From positions 1,178,001 through 1,242,000 of the forward strand of contig JANHCV010000007.1 in the NCBI GenBank assembly GCA_025594325.1: a DNA stretch of 64,000 nucleotides, written 5' to 3'. Below, one piece after another: positions 46,224 to 56,069 of the stretch (its first letter is position 1; every line of letters starts with the position of its first letter). The notes under the pieces are model-generated. The model was not told the origin of the DNA, did not search any database, and worked only from the letters and a program-made list of their open reading frames with translations. The stretch is from Blastocladiella emersonii ATCC 22665. Its lineage: Eukaryota > Blastocladiomycota > Blastocladiomycetes > Blastocladiales > Blastocladiaceae. Made by a program: the position numbers and the translations under genes.

Positions 46224-47277
46224 TCAGATACAGGTCAGAGCGCCACCGCCGCGGGTCGCGCGGCACGCGAGTCGGAATCCCGGCCCGCGCGCGACGACGA
46301 TGCACGACAAGCAGGTACCCGAGCGGACCGCAGACGCCGTCGCCAGCACCAAGTCTCCGCGCTCGGAGCCGCCGTCCGTGACCCGAACCGCGTGCGCGTC
46401 GCACCTATTGCGATCCACGGTCAGGCTTCGCCACGACGCCGAGTAGAGAAACCGGCCGGGCGAGATATAGCTCAGAGATCGCTGCTACAAGCAAGAAAGG
46501 TCCGAGGGCTCATGTGAGTCGCGCTGCGCCTCGAGCGGCGGGTGACAAGGGCGTACCGTGTTGTCTTGGGGTTCGGCACCCTACAGCTTGCGGATCTTGC
46601 TCGTCGGTTGGGCCGTCGCGATGTGGCGGGTCGATGGTGCAGCGAGAGACCAGTGGATCACGAGGGGATACGCGAATCGATGCTAGCGAGCATGTCAGAC
46701 GCGCGCCAACTTTTGCGCAGCGACGAGAAGTGTCGAGCGTACCTGTGACTGGGACTTGACGCACGCGGTGGCCGCGGTCGAATAGCTTGAGCGAGCCCGT
46801 CGGCGCTACAGGAGGGAGCGTGCAGCGTGAGTGCATGAGACACGCGGAGATGGTGTGGCAGAGACGGCGTACCGTCGCACGCGAGGCTGAATCGATGGTC
46901 TCAGGCCCATGAGTCGCCAAATGTTGAGTCCCTGGTGGCGGACGCGCGCCGGCGGCTACATGGGCACCGCACAGGTGTCAGCACCTTTGACGAGCGCGCA
47001 CACGGCTGGTAGCCCGGTGGGGTCCCCTTGCGCTGCGCCGTGCTGCGCCCGAGGAACGAGCGCGGCGGAGCCCGCGTATGACGGTGCGCACGCGCGGCAG
47101 CGACGACACCGCTGGTCTCACGGTGCGTCGACGGCGGGCCAGAGCAGAGGGTGAAGCGCTCCACGCCGGGCACACCGCTCCGAAACCGCAACACGACGGT
47201 CGGCGCGATGGGAGCCAAGCGCGCGGCGGCGGCCGCGGCGGAGCGGAATGACGCGTACCTGTTGACGGTGGCCGCAT
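46224..47277 (-). CDS. Possible small multi-exon gene, unknown product
   Basis: Exons 47259-47277, 46873-46955, 46743-46805, 46557-46580 and 46224-46484 are delimited by GTAC donors and TAG acceptors of the kind used by the confident genes here. Joined, they keep a single open frame of about 149 residues from MRPPSTA. The other two phases hit stops. The product includes HGPETIDSASRAT and GRFLYSASWRSLTVDRNR, which I cannot assign. Intron 1 is long (about 300 nt) for this genome, and a GCGAGACGCGT-type box lies 191 bp upstream at 47468-47478. It could also be a decaying gene. Confidence 0.25.
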
Positions 47278-50200
47278 GAATGCCGTGCGTCGAGGTCGCA
47301 GTGTGCTTCGTTGTCGGATGGGTGATACATTGCAGCGAGTGGTGATGAGTGAGGGAGCGGGGACTGCGCGCGGCGTGGCGAAGAGTCACTCGCTCGGCCG
47401 ACGCGCGCTCGCGCTCACGTCCACGCCAAGCTGTGTCACGTGCGCGTGACCGACACGTGTTTTTGCGACGCGTCTCGCAGCCCGTCTCGCAACCCGCCGT
47501 GCCACGACTCTCGCTCAGTTTCGCTAGCCTTGAAACGCGCGGTTAAAAAAAAATACGACAAACTGCACTTGAAAGCAGGACTGCGAGGGGAGGAGGGAGG
47601 AACTGGCAGGGCACGGCGCGTTCCGGGTCGTGACGCGGCCGCGCGGTTACCCCCTTTGTTCTCGAGTTGATGAAAGCTTAGAATTTGGTTAGGCTTTGGA
47701 AGCGACGAGACCCTTGCCATGACAGTTCCTGGGGTCGCAGCTCGCCGTCCCATTCCGCGCATTCGTGTCCACAGCGATCGCCCACCGTTTCCTTCGTAAA
47801 CAGGGGCCAAGAAGCGAGCCGGGTCTGATAACCGTGTCACAGTCGTACGAACAGACCAAGAGCGAGCTCATGCCTTCGGCTCTCTTGCCTGCGCGACGAC
47901 AGCCGGATGTTACGGATGCGGCTGGACTCAGCCGCACGAGAGCGAGTACCAAGCACATCGCAGCGGCCGGATCGTACCGCAGCTCACGCGAGGTTCTCAA
48001 GCGAGCCGCAAAGGTCATTCATCGCGGATTGAAGGGGACCTTGCGCCTGAACGAGCTCGCAGGCCAAGCGTGAACGGACGCGGCCAACGTGACCCTGCGG
48101 TGGCGTCGGACGGTGGAGTTTACACGCTCGCCACAGCTCGCTGATTTGCTCCATCCACCTTCCGTGCATGCTTTACGCATGCTGTAGATGCCAGTTGATG
48201 CAATGTATTCAACCCATGGATTTCTTCCAAATTGCGCCTAGTTTATGTCTACTTGCGTGATTCGAGCGCCGCGCTGAACCCGTAGCACAGGCACCGCCAG
48301 CCGCTGACGAGCCGCGCCTGTCCCTCCCGGCGCATCAGAAGTCATGTCCGCGTTTGATTTGACCGCCGGCAGCTTCAGCTAGTTGATAGGGCCGCTCGCC
48401 AACTCGGAGACCCGCCTTTGAGTGACGAACAGAATGTCGCCTACTGATCCATGACTCTACCATGAAGCTGGAAACTTTCACGTCGCGTTTCAACTCTAAA
48501 AGCGTCGCGTGGCAGATAGTGAAGCTCGATCACGGGGCGTTACATGTTCTACCAGCGTCAGAGGCAGCTCGAGCATGGCCGTTCCGCGACCCTGTGTTCA
48601 AGCAATAGAATAGCACCATTCGCAACTCTCTGAAGTGGCCTTTGATGCGTTCCAGGCGCTTAAGCGCACCGACTGGATCGCATGCACCTCATTCAAGTCT
48701 GGAAAGATTTGCAACGTGCCGGTTCGCCATGGACGTGCTTCACTGGTTGAGCGACCGTCCCGCGCGCTCTCGCAGAAGCGCTGACTTGTGAGCAAGCTAA
48801 GTACCAGGGCTCACCAGCTTTACTCGAGGCTGGCAATTGTTGCCCATTCGTGCTAGCGGAAACGGTCCTTCACTCGCTCTCTCTCATCAACTTGTACGAG
48901 TTAAACCAGGACGGGACCACGTGCAGACAGGAGAAATCTGAACTCTTCTTGGCCGCTTGGCTTGCCGCGCCGGTAGGCGTCCACCTAATAAGCTCGATCC
49001 GCGAGCGCAAACCGCAACAGCATGCGTGCCGCAAACCCCTTCAGGCGAACATAGGTTTCGCCCTCTGTAATCTGCAATCCCGGCCAGAAAACCAAGTTTA
49101 TCTACCGAGGTAGAGGTAGTTGACCAGTTTGCCGCCAGGAGAAAACCTGTTTACCCTCTGGATTGGATGATGTACTCGATTTGCGACCCCATGAATTCAA
49201 ACAGTGTCTATCGTTTCCGTGCTCCTCTGAGCGCGAAATATATTTCCGCGTATCACATTTTTCACTCTGAGGCACGGGAACGACTTTCGAGGTTAGCTGC
49301 TTGAATCCACCCCGGCGGTGTGTTAGCGTTGAGAATCCGATCACCATTTTTTTCTTGACACCCGGCTTCCAACCACCCCAACGCTTAAAGATATTTTTTG
49401 TATCTCTTAGCACGGCCAGTCCATCACCGTCGAGAACAGCGCAATCGACTGAGCCGTTGTGGTGAAAAGTCCAACTTACTTCAAGGGCGACGACAACCAC
49501 CACAACCACCATCAAAAAATCCCCCTGACCTCACCCATCACGCTCATGTATCGCATTCACCGGAAATCCTGATATGCGATTTCGACCCTCACCCGACCCG
49601 GCCCAAGAATTGAGTGCAAATTTGCAGCTGGCCGCACAATTTGCGATCCGCGATTTCCGATGTTCTAGCGTACTTGGTGGTGCGGTAGCTCGGCACGATG
49701 ATGAAAGTACCCTCAGCGGAACAGCTTTAATTTGATCAACTTGGCCTGGCGCGAGTAGTATCATTGGTTTGGGAAAGATTGAATGATGTTGATTTCAAAG
49801 CAGCAGTTGGTGGTTGTGCTCCCAATTTCATGCAAATCGACGAATGTATGCACTTGATAATTTCAGAGCAAAATTGTACATGGAAATTCAAAGGGATCAC
49901 CGTGCAATCATCGGAACGGAGGTGCATGGTTACAACAATGCGGAAACACACGGTTGCCACATGCTGCCTAGAGTGGCCCCATCACTCTACTGATGGTCGA
50001 AGGCAATGTACGGCACAGGCGCGGCAGGTGCCTCGACTCGATTCGGTGCGTGCACTAACAGCTCAAATTGCCGAAACTTTGCAACTAGCTCACGCGACGC
50101 GCTACACCACGTGAGTGGCGCAGCTTGAAACCCGGCCCGATCACTGACTCCATCACGTCGACGTGTCGCTTTACGAGTTCAGTCAGCGCATTTCGGAACC

Positions 50201-52358
50201 CGCACGACCACGAACTCAGTCTTCTGGCAATATATTTTCCAGTTTAGTACACACGGTCCGGTCGCGGCGGCTCAAACGACCGGTCCGCCGAGCGCACGCG
50301 GCAGGAGTTGGCGCGTTCGATGCTCAACGCATGACTCTTGGCAAAGTCACTGTCGAGTTAACGGACGTGAAAATGGACCTTTACCAAGAGCACCTTCCGT
50401 CAGATTGCACAAAGCATCTCCTAGTTTATTTGGCAAAGGACGGATTACAATAACGCAGAGATGCACGGTTGGTGCATACAGTAGGGAGTAGTTCCAGCAC
50501 TCAACTCTCCGTCCAGAGTGATGTAGGGCACAGGAGCAGCTGGTGCATCAAGAGGGACCGCGAACGAGCTGGGCTGGGGCTGCTTCCGCACACGGCATGC
50601 CTCCTGCGTCCTCCAGGCAGCAGCTTGAAAGAGCCAGTGTCCGGTACTTGGACGGTGTACGTAGTGCTCGGTTTCCCCTGGAGCAGTTGCTGCCTTGGCT
50701 ATCTCTCCCCACCCCGACGACTTTTGGTCGGTCACCAGCGGCTGAAGAAGCTCGAGGTGGTTGACGAGGTCGGTCATACTGGGAGCAACCGCCAAAAAGG
50801 GAGTTCCAGTCATGACGGTCGAGAAATTGTAGGTGTGCCGACGCAGCGAGTCACGGTCCTCACGAGACACCAAAAGTAGTTCGTCAGAGGTGGCCACCGC
50901 GGGTTGAGGCCGCGTCGGTACGTTTACAGCAGTGATTGGAGTCCTGCGCTCTGGAACCGGAGCCGCAGCTGTCTTGACGGCTTCTCCTATTCAAGTTGCG
51001 AAAAAGAATAGATAAGTTTCGGCGCGTTAACAACAGTTGCGCTCGCGTCTCATAAACTACGAGTCGCGTGCCAGGAGTTGCACGGCGCTGTACGCATACA
51101 CGAGCCTGCGATAGGAGAAGTACTGGTCATTTTTCAACACTGACTGTCAAAAAAGTGGTCGGTTGCCGGAGCTCAAAACAGTTGGTGTGGGAGCGAGGGG
51201 GCGAGAGAGCGAGGAAGTCTAAGCAGCTTACGTGCTCAGTGCATGCTGGAAGTGCGACAGTTGCTGGGCCTTGCAAGCAGCTCGCTGCAGCCGCATTCAT
51301 GTTAGGGAAATGAAGGTCAGCACGGAACCGGAATGAAGGTCAGGTGGCGGCAGGTCATCATCGAGTCTCTGACAATATGAGTTCGGCCGACACCCTGCTC
51401 TCTGTCGTGCCCTGACTTGACCATTGGCTCCCGACAGTTGGACTCCATCACCGACTGCAGTTCCAGAGATATAACTCGCTTTAATTGTACCCACATAATT
51501 TCAACAATCAAAATGAAGGTATACATGGACGCAAATTTCGTTTTCAGCTGTAGTTGGAGCAAAGCTGAGTTTCCGTCCCTGCAGTACTCCACAACAGTGC
51601 AGCTGAGTGTCCAGCTCCGAATTTTCGGCTCCCCGCATTGAACACGACTCGAACTGATAGATTCACGCGACTATGTCTCGCAGTGAAGCTGGATCACCTC
51701 TTGGATCAAGTGAATGGGCTGAGCGGTACATTTAACAAACTTGGCCGTGCGCATCGCGACGATAAGACTGCTTACTGCGACGTGTGTTCAATTCAACGCG
51801 GCTCAAAGTGACGACTATGCTTGGCGTGCGGCACGTCGCCGGTTGTCCGCCTTTACGCTGGAAAAGCGTTGCCGCGCACGACTCTTAGTAGACTTGAGCG
51901 GTTTCACGCAAAAGAACCGAACAAAGTAGTAGAAAGAGCGCAACTTGAGCTCTTCGGGCCGGTGTATGTAGTGATCGCTGATCGGGATATTGTTCGCGTT
52001 CAAGTTGAACGCGGAGCCGAAGTTCTTGTTAACACGCTGACCGTTGCCCGTGCTACTTAATAGGTCCGAGTCCGAGTCTATGGCTTCGGCCGCGATACGG
52101 AAGGGTCAGGACAGGGCATCGTGCTCAGAGTTCCACGTCAGTGGTATCTACGTCTGCTCGCCCCTGCGGAGCTGATCAAGCGCAACGCTTTGTATTCAAT
52201 ACTCTCGCGTTCTCACCCCCATTTTCGTTTGCCCAAAGAATAGTAATGGAATCCGCGCTGATACTGTCGCATTCCGTCTCCTCAGCTCGCCACCAGGCAC
52301 AGCGATGAAGACTCGCCCGTGCCGCGTCGCCACGTCGCGCTGCAGCAGCTGCGCGTCG
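47278..52358. other. Gene-poor island, mostly no recognisable features
   Basis: This is about 5 kb of sequence visibly less GC-rich than the flanks. No open frame here shows family motifs. Notable items are a promoter-type box at 47468-47478 and a duplicated coding-like 29-mer at 50006-50034 and 50521-50549. The minus-strand frame at 50445-50897 (150 residues, for example STVMTGTPFLAVAPSMTDL) could be a remnant of a gene. I see no transposase, integrase or reverse-transcriptase motif. Confidence 0.4.
50445..50897 (-). CDS. Hypothetical frame in the gene-poor island
   Basis: The frame encodes 150 residues and contains VPLDAPAAPVPYITLDGEL near its C-terminus. A shorter decayed copy of that segment lies about 515 bp to the left on the same strand (EAPAAPVPYIAFD, 50006-50034). 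Duplication of an open segment is weak support for coding origin. There is no recognisable family, signal peptide or membrane segment. Confidence 0.22.
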   Translation of the reverse strand: MATSDELLLVSREDRDSLRRHTYNFSTVMTGTPFLAVAPSMTDLVNHLELLQPLVTDQKSSGWGEIAKAATAPGETEHYVHRPSTGHWLFQAAAWRTQEACRVRKQPQPSSFAVPLDAPAAPVPYITLDGELSAGTTPYCMHQPCISALL

Positions 52359-52925
52359 TCAGCGCAGGTCGCCCCTGCTCGCCTTGATGAACCGAAACGC
52401 CGCCCTACCCTTACGCTGGAACTCCTCGACGTACGACTTGTGTGCTTCCGTCACCGGCTGAAGCGGGACGTGAACCCATGTGCCGGCCAGCCCCCAGCGG
52501 CTCGCCGCCGCGATTTCCGTGGCCGCGTCTGGGCCGTCGACGGACGGCGACTTGAACAAGCGCATGAACACGCCCACGGTATCAATGGCGAGTTTCAGGC
52601 TTGACTCGCGCAGGTCGAAGGGCTGCTTGTAAACTATCGGTACGACGTGGTGCAGGAAGCACAGCAGGCGCTCGCGGTCGGCCGTCTTGCACAGCAGGTG
52701 CGACCCTGCGCCCAGCGCCGGCCTCAGGTGCGTCGGCGCGCCGCGAATACGTCGGGTCGGCCTCGCGGCAAAGTGAACCCGCAGTTTCGCCTCGGCCGAG
52801 GACGGCGGTGCTGGTGCTGGTACCGATGGATTATTCCCGCCGTCAACAACTTGCGTGTCCGGCTTCGCGAGCGGCCGCGGCCATCGCGCCTGCAAACCGT
52901 CGTCGTGGACGAGGGACGGCGACAT
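52359..52925 (-). CDS. Hypothetical protein, intact-frame copy of a duplicated unknown
   Basis: A 188-residue minus-strand frame contains CKTADRERLLCFLHHVVPIV, KQPFDLRE, GVFMRLFKS, DAATEIAAASRWGLAGTWVH and EAHKSYVEEFQRKGRAAFR. The second half reads as folded alpha-helical protein, and a decayed homologue at 44926-45160 supports it having once been selected. The N-terminal 60 residues are less convincing, and an upstream exon is possible. The family is not recognised. It is divergent to the frame at 53090-53590, an arrangement repeated in the left-hand block. Confidence 0.4.
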   Translation of the reverse strand: MSPSLVHDDGLQARWPRPLAKPDTQVVDGGNNPSVPAPAPPSSAEAKLRVHFAARPTRRIRGAPTHLRPALGAGSHLLCKTADRERLLCFLHHVVPIVYKQPFDLRESSLKLAIDTVGVFMRLFKSPSVDGPDAATEIAAASRWGLAGTWVHVPLQPVTEAHKSYVEEFQRKGRAAFRFIKASRGDLR

Positions 52926-53089
52926 GGTCTATGGCGGCGTGCGTGCGTTTCTACACGGCGGCGACGGAACAACGAGTCGCGGGGGTACTTGGACCGCGGA
53001 GTAGTAATAGTCGTCTCTGGTAGACCGCCGAGTGTTCGTTCAAGTGATGCGGCCACGGAAGGAGCGGAGACGTCGGGCGGACGCTCAGT

Positions 53090-53590
53090 GTGCTCAGTTG
53101 CCGAGCTGTAGTCCACGACATAGAGGCCGAGAAACTCTCCTGGATGCGCATAAGCAAGAGGCTGGTGCGGTGGCGGCCAAAGTCACCCGCCGCGGCAGCG
53201 TGGACGTGTTCAGCCCTCACGTGTGAACTGATCGGAGACGCGATGCGCCACACCCGTTTTCGGTGCACGAGGTTGTGTCGCCATCAGTTGTGCGCAAGTT
53301 TTGGCGAAGGTTGCAAGGTTCGCAGCATCATTTGCGCGCGGCGGCGGGCTTGGCACGCGTGTTGGCCATGGCCACGGCCATCGTCGCCGCTGAGCGAGTC
53401 CGCGGTTCGTTCGATGTTCGCCGACGTCACACTATCGCGGCTGACGTTTTCGAACTTTCGACATCGCTTCCTTGCAAATTCAACACGACGGCGGCGACGC
53501 GTGACCGGTTCCGTGGAACCGAGTCCTCCTCGCGGCACGCTCCGTGGAGCTCACATCACGATTTTTTTTGGTCGTTTTGAAGGCGATTAA
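53090..53590 (+). CDS. Hypothetical frame, partner of the fragment at 44765-44890
   Basis: A 166-residue frame begins MLSCRAVVHDIEAEKLSWM and contains SKRLVRWRPK and SALTCELIGDAMRHT. Both are shared with the decayed minus-strand fragment at 44765-44890. Past about residue 70 the sequence becomes Arg/Cys rich and unconvincing, so the true 3' structure may involve splicing. Function is unknown. Confidence 0.3.
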   Translation: MLSCRAVVHDIEAEKLSWMRISKRLVRWRPKSPAAAAWTCSALTCELIGDAMRHTRFRCTRLCRHQLCASFGEGCKVRSIICARRRAWHACWPWPRPSSPLSESAVRSMFADVTLSRLTFSNFRHRFLANSTRRRRRVTGSVEPSPPRGTLRGAHITIFFGRFEGD

Positions 53591-53750
53591 GGCACCGCAG
53601 GCAAGCGGTGCTTTCAAAAGCCATGTCCGGCCGTTGAAGGCACCCACCAGCTTTCAAAAGCACTCCCCCGCCTTCAAAAGCACTCCCCCGCCTTTGAAGG
53701 CTGCGGACGCTTTTAAAGGCTATAAACGCTGTTATCGCCTTCAAAACGCC
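53574..53750 (+). repeat. 20-bp minisatellite, left copy
   Basis: The unit CTTTCAAAAGCACTCCCCCG occurs at 53651-53670 and, with one change, at 53671-53690. Degenerate units continue in the same 20-bp register at 53691 and 53711, and an isolated CTTTCAAAAGC lies at 53611. Its translation (KAPTSFQKHSPAFKS) resembles that of the right copy at 55870-55995 read on the opposite strand (QAPTPFCRQLPTALQ). Confidence 0.6.
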
Positions 53751-53796
53751 CAGGAAAAATTCAATATAGGTTCGCCAGCTCACGCTCCAGCTTCGC

Positions 53797-54098
53797 TCAG
53801 GGTCCACGAGAGAGATATAGGGAGGAACAAAATGTATTGATCATCAGGCACATCGAGGGCGGGAGATGGGAGGAGGGCGACGGCCGCATCATGTCGCGGC
53901 CGATTCGAGGGATCTGAAGCACACCGCACTCGGCCGCCATCGACCTGCGAGCCGACGCGTGCACGCGGCCGTGACCTTGGGGACCCTTGGGGATGAGCTT
54001 GAGGTACTTGGGCTTGGCCACGGTGGCGATGCGGTCGATTCCCAACTGTACAGCTGCAGCGCTTGGGAGATGCACGCTTGGGTACAGCATGATCAGCG
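53797..54098 (-). CDS. Possible terminal exon of a short spliced gene
   Basis: A frame after a CTCGTAG acceptor reads LIMLYPSVHLPSAAAVQLG, then IATVAKPKYLKLIPKGPQGH and a Ser/Pro-rich end. A GTACGCC donor lies about 65 nt upstream in the same orientation. I could not find an upstream exon chain that stays open in a compatible phase, so this may be an artefact or a decayed gene. No family is recognised. Confidence 0.2.
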
Positions 54099-56069
54099 CT
54101 ACGAGGAAGATGCAGGTGAGTGACTGTCGTGGATGAGCAAAAGCCGCGGGGGGCGTACCGTGACCATGGCCGTGGCCTGCTAGAAAACGTGTGTCTTGTC
54201 GCGGTTGACCTTGCGCGCGCGAGCGAGTTCACGCGGAAGCCGACTACACGGTGCAGGCGGGGCGCGACGAGTCAGAGACAAGCCGCGTGGGAGACCTGGT
54301 GAGAGGTGTGCAGACCGTTGCCGCGAGAGAGATCGACCGGGACACGGTGGTCGGGCCGGGACTCGGCGGCGGGTGGCGGCGGCGAGGAGGACCGGACGGC
54401 GGCCGCGTGCGAGCCCGACTAGTCGATTCGAAGGAGGCCAGCGGGTGGGCGCGATGACGGTGGCCGGGCTTGGTGAGCGAGGTTCGTGCGGGCACTACAC
54501 AGCGAGACGAGACGAGACGAGACGGGTCAGGATCGGCGCTCGTTGGGACGGGGCGACGAGCGAGTTGGCGACGGCGAGGGCGGCATCAACCAGCGTCAGC
54601 GGAGCACCAAGTAGGTGCGCAGACAGCGTAGTCGAGGGAGATCGAGCCGTGACGAGTGGAACGGGTAGCGCGGAGCGAGAGTGACGCGGCGAAGGGGAGC
54701 GGCGGCGGCCGTGAGGATTCGGGGAGCGACGGTTTGGCGTAGGGGGCGAGGGTACTGCGGCGGCTGGAAGGTTGCGAGCATGATGGCGGAAGGGGGCAAG
54801 CGGAGGAGCGAGCGTGGGGCGAGCGAGAGGCGGCGGACCAGAGGCACGCTCACGACGCGCGACCACGCAGCACGGACCGCGCGACGGCGTTGATGTGGGC
54901 GGGCATCGTGTCGGTGCGTGTGGTTGTGGTGAGGGGGCGGCGGGCGGGGGAGAGAGCGGGGGCGGGCGGCGGCGCTCGCCCTTTGTTTGGCGGGCGGGTG
55001 GCTTGCCCGCCGCCGGGCCGCGATGATCGGCAAAGGGCGGAGGCCACAAAACGTGACGCGCCTGTCACTTCAAGCACGCCCGCTCCCTGTGCTTTTCGGG
55101 ACTTTGCGTCGGCGCGAGTGTGCGCCCTCGCTGCTGCTACTGCGAGACCAGCCGCTCCTCTCTGTGACGGTCCCCTCGAGCTGACCTCGCCCTGCGCTAC
55201 GCGCCGCCTCCGCTCCGTCACGTTCCAGCCGTGCGCCCGGCGCTCCTCTCAGCTGCTCACCGTCGCGGTGGCGAGCGAGCGCGGGTCGCGAAAAGCCGCG
55301 CCCCAACTGCGCGCCGTCTCGGCCCGCGATGCGCCGCTCCTTGATCGGGCAAGCCGCCGGGCTCGCATGCTGAGCGCGGGGAGCCCGGGGCCGCGAGCGT
55401 CGATCGTGAGCGATCGGACGCCGTTCGGGGCGAGGTTGGCGGCGCCCGCCAGGGCCACGGCAACGTTGCATGCGGTGCCGCCGCGAACAGCGTGCTCAAG
55501 GCCGTGCCGCACGCCGCACGCCGCGCCCGCGTTGGCCAGGGCGTTGGTCTCGCGCGGGGCTGCGCGCGGGGCTGCCCGGCTGAGCGGGTCGCGAAGGACT
55601 GCTCGCGCGCGGGCGGGACGCGGGGCGGGACCAGTGTTGGCTGTCTCGCGCGCCTGGCTCAACGCCGCCGCCATCCTGCTCAGTGCGACACGATGAGGCG
55701 AGGCGTGACGGGTCGGAGCCTCTCGGGAGCGCGCTCAGTCAAAGCTTCAAGTTGTTGCAGTGGTTACATGACGATAAATTCGCGTTAGGGCGCTGTGTGT
55801 GATGCGGAGGGATCGGGGAGCGGGGGTTCGAGGGGCAGGGTGGTGGGGAGGTGGTCTGCAGCCGGCGGCCCTTGGCTGCGAAGCGGCGGGGAAGCTCTCA
55901 AAGGAGCGCGGCGGCCTGCAAAGCGGCGGGGGTGCCTGCAAAGCTGTGGGGAGCTGCCTGCAAAACGGGGTGGGCGCCTGCGAGCCTGAAACGAATTTCG
56001 TGATGCAAGAGGTGTGAAACGGGCTCACTTCACGCGGAACGCAAGTCGTATTTACTCGGTCGTACTATA
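54099..56069. other. Region without a confident gene
   Basis: This is nearly 2 kb of GC-rich DNA with several long overlapping frames on both strands, none with convincing motifs. The minus-strand GGTACNVAVALA at about 55470 recalls a PfkB signature, but the continuation does not fit. The right minisatellite copy lies at its end. Confidence 0.4.
55870..55995 (-). repeat. 20-bp minisatellite, right copy (inverted)
   Basis: GCCTGCAAAGCGGCGGGGG-type units recur at about 20-bp intervals (near 55874, 55914, 55935, 55956 and 55976). Read on the minus strand they become CTTTGCAGGCACCCCCGCCG, similar to the left copy's CTTTCAAAAGCACTCCCCCG. The two arrays are therefore inverted relative to each other. 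Confidence 0.5.

Noticed and set aside
46319-46484. WD40-like reading (GRFLYSASW) suggesting a beta-propeller gene
   Set aside because: Only one short match exists, and alternative phases needed to make further blades contain stops.
49102-49515. 137-residue minus-strand frame starting with a valine run
   Set aside because: The valine run comes from a simple CCA repeat, and the remainder has no motif or duplicated partner.
55249-55674. Minus-strand frame with GGTACNVAVALA, resembling a PfkB sugar-kinase signature
   Set aside because: The residues after it do not follow the family pattern, no second PfkB signature exists nearby, and overlapping frames on both strands are equally long, as expected from GC bias.
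54890-55696. 268-residue plus-strand frame
   Set aside because: Composition is Arg/Ala/Pro with no hydrophobic periodicity or motif. It looks like a GC-driven open frame.
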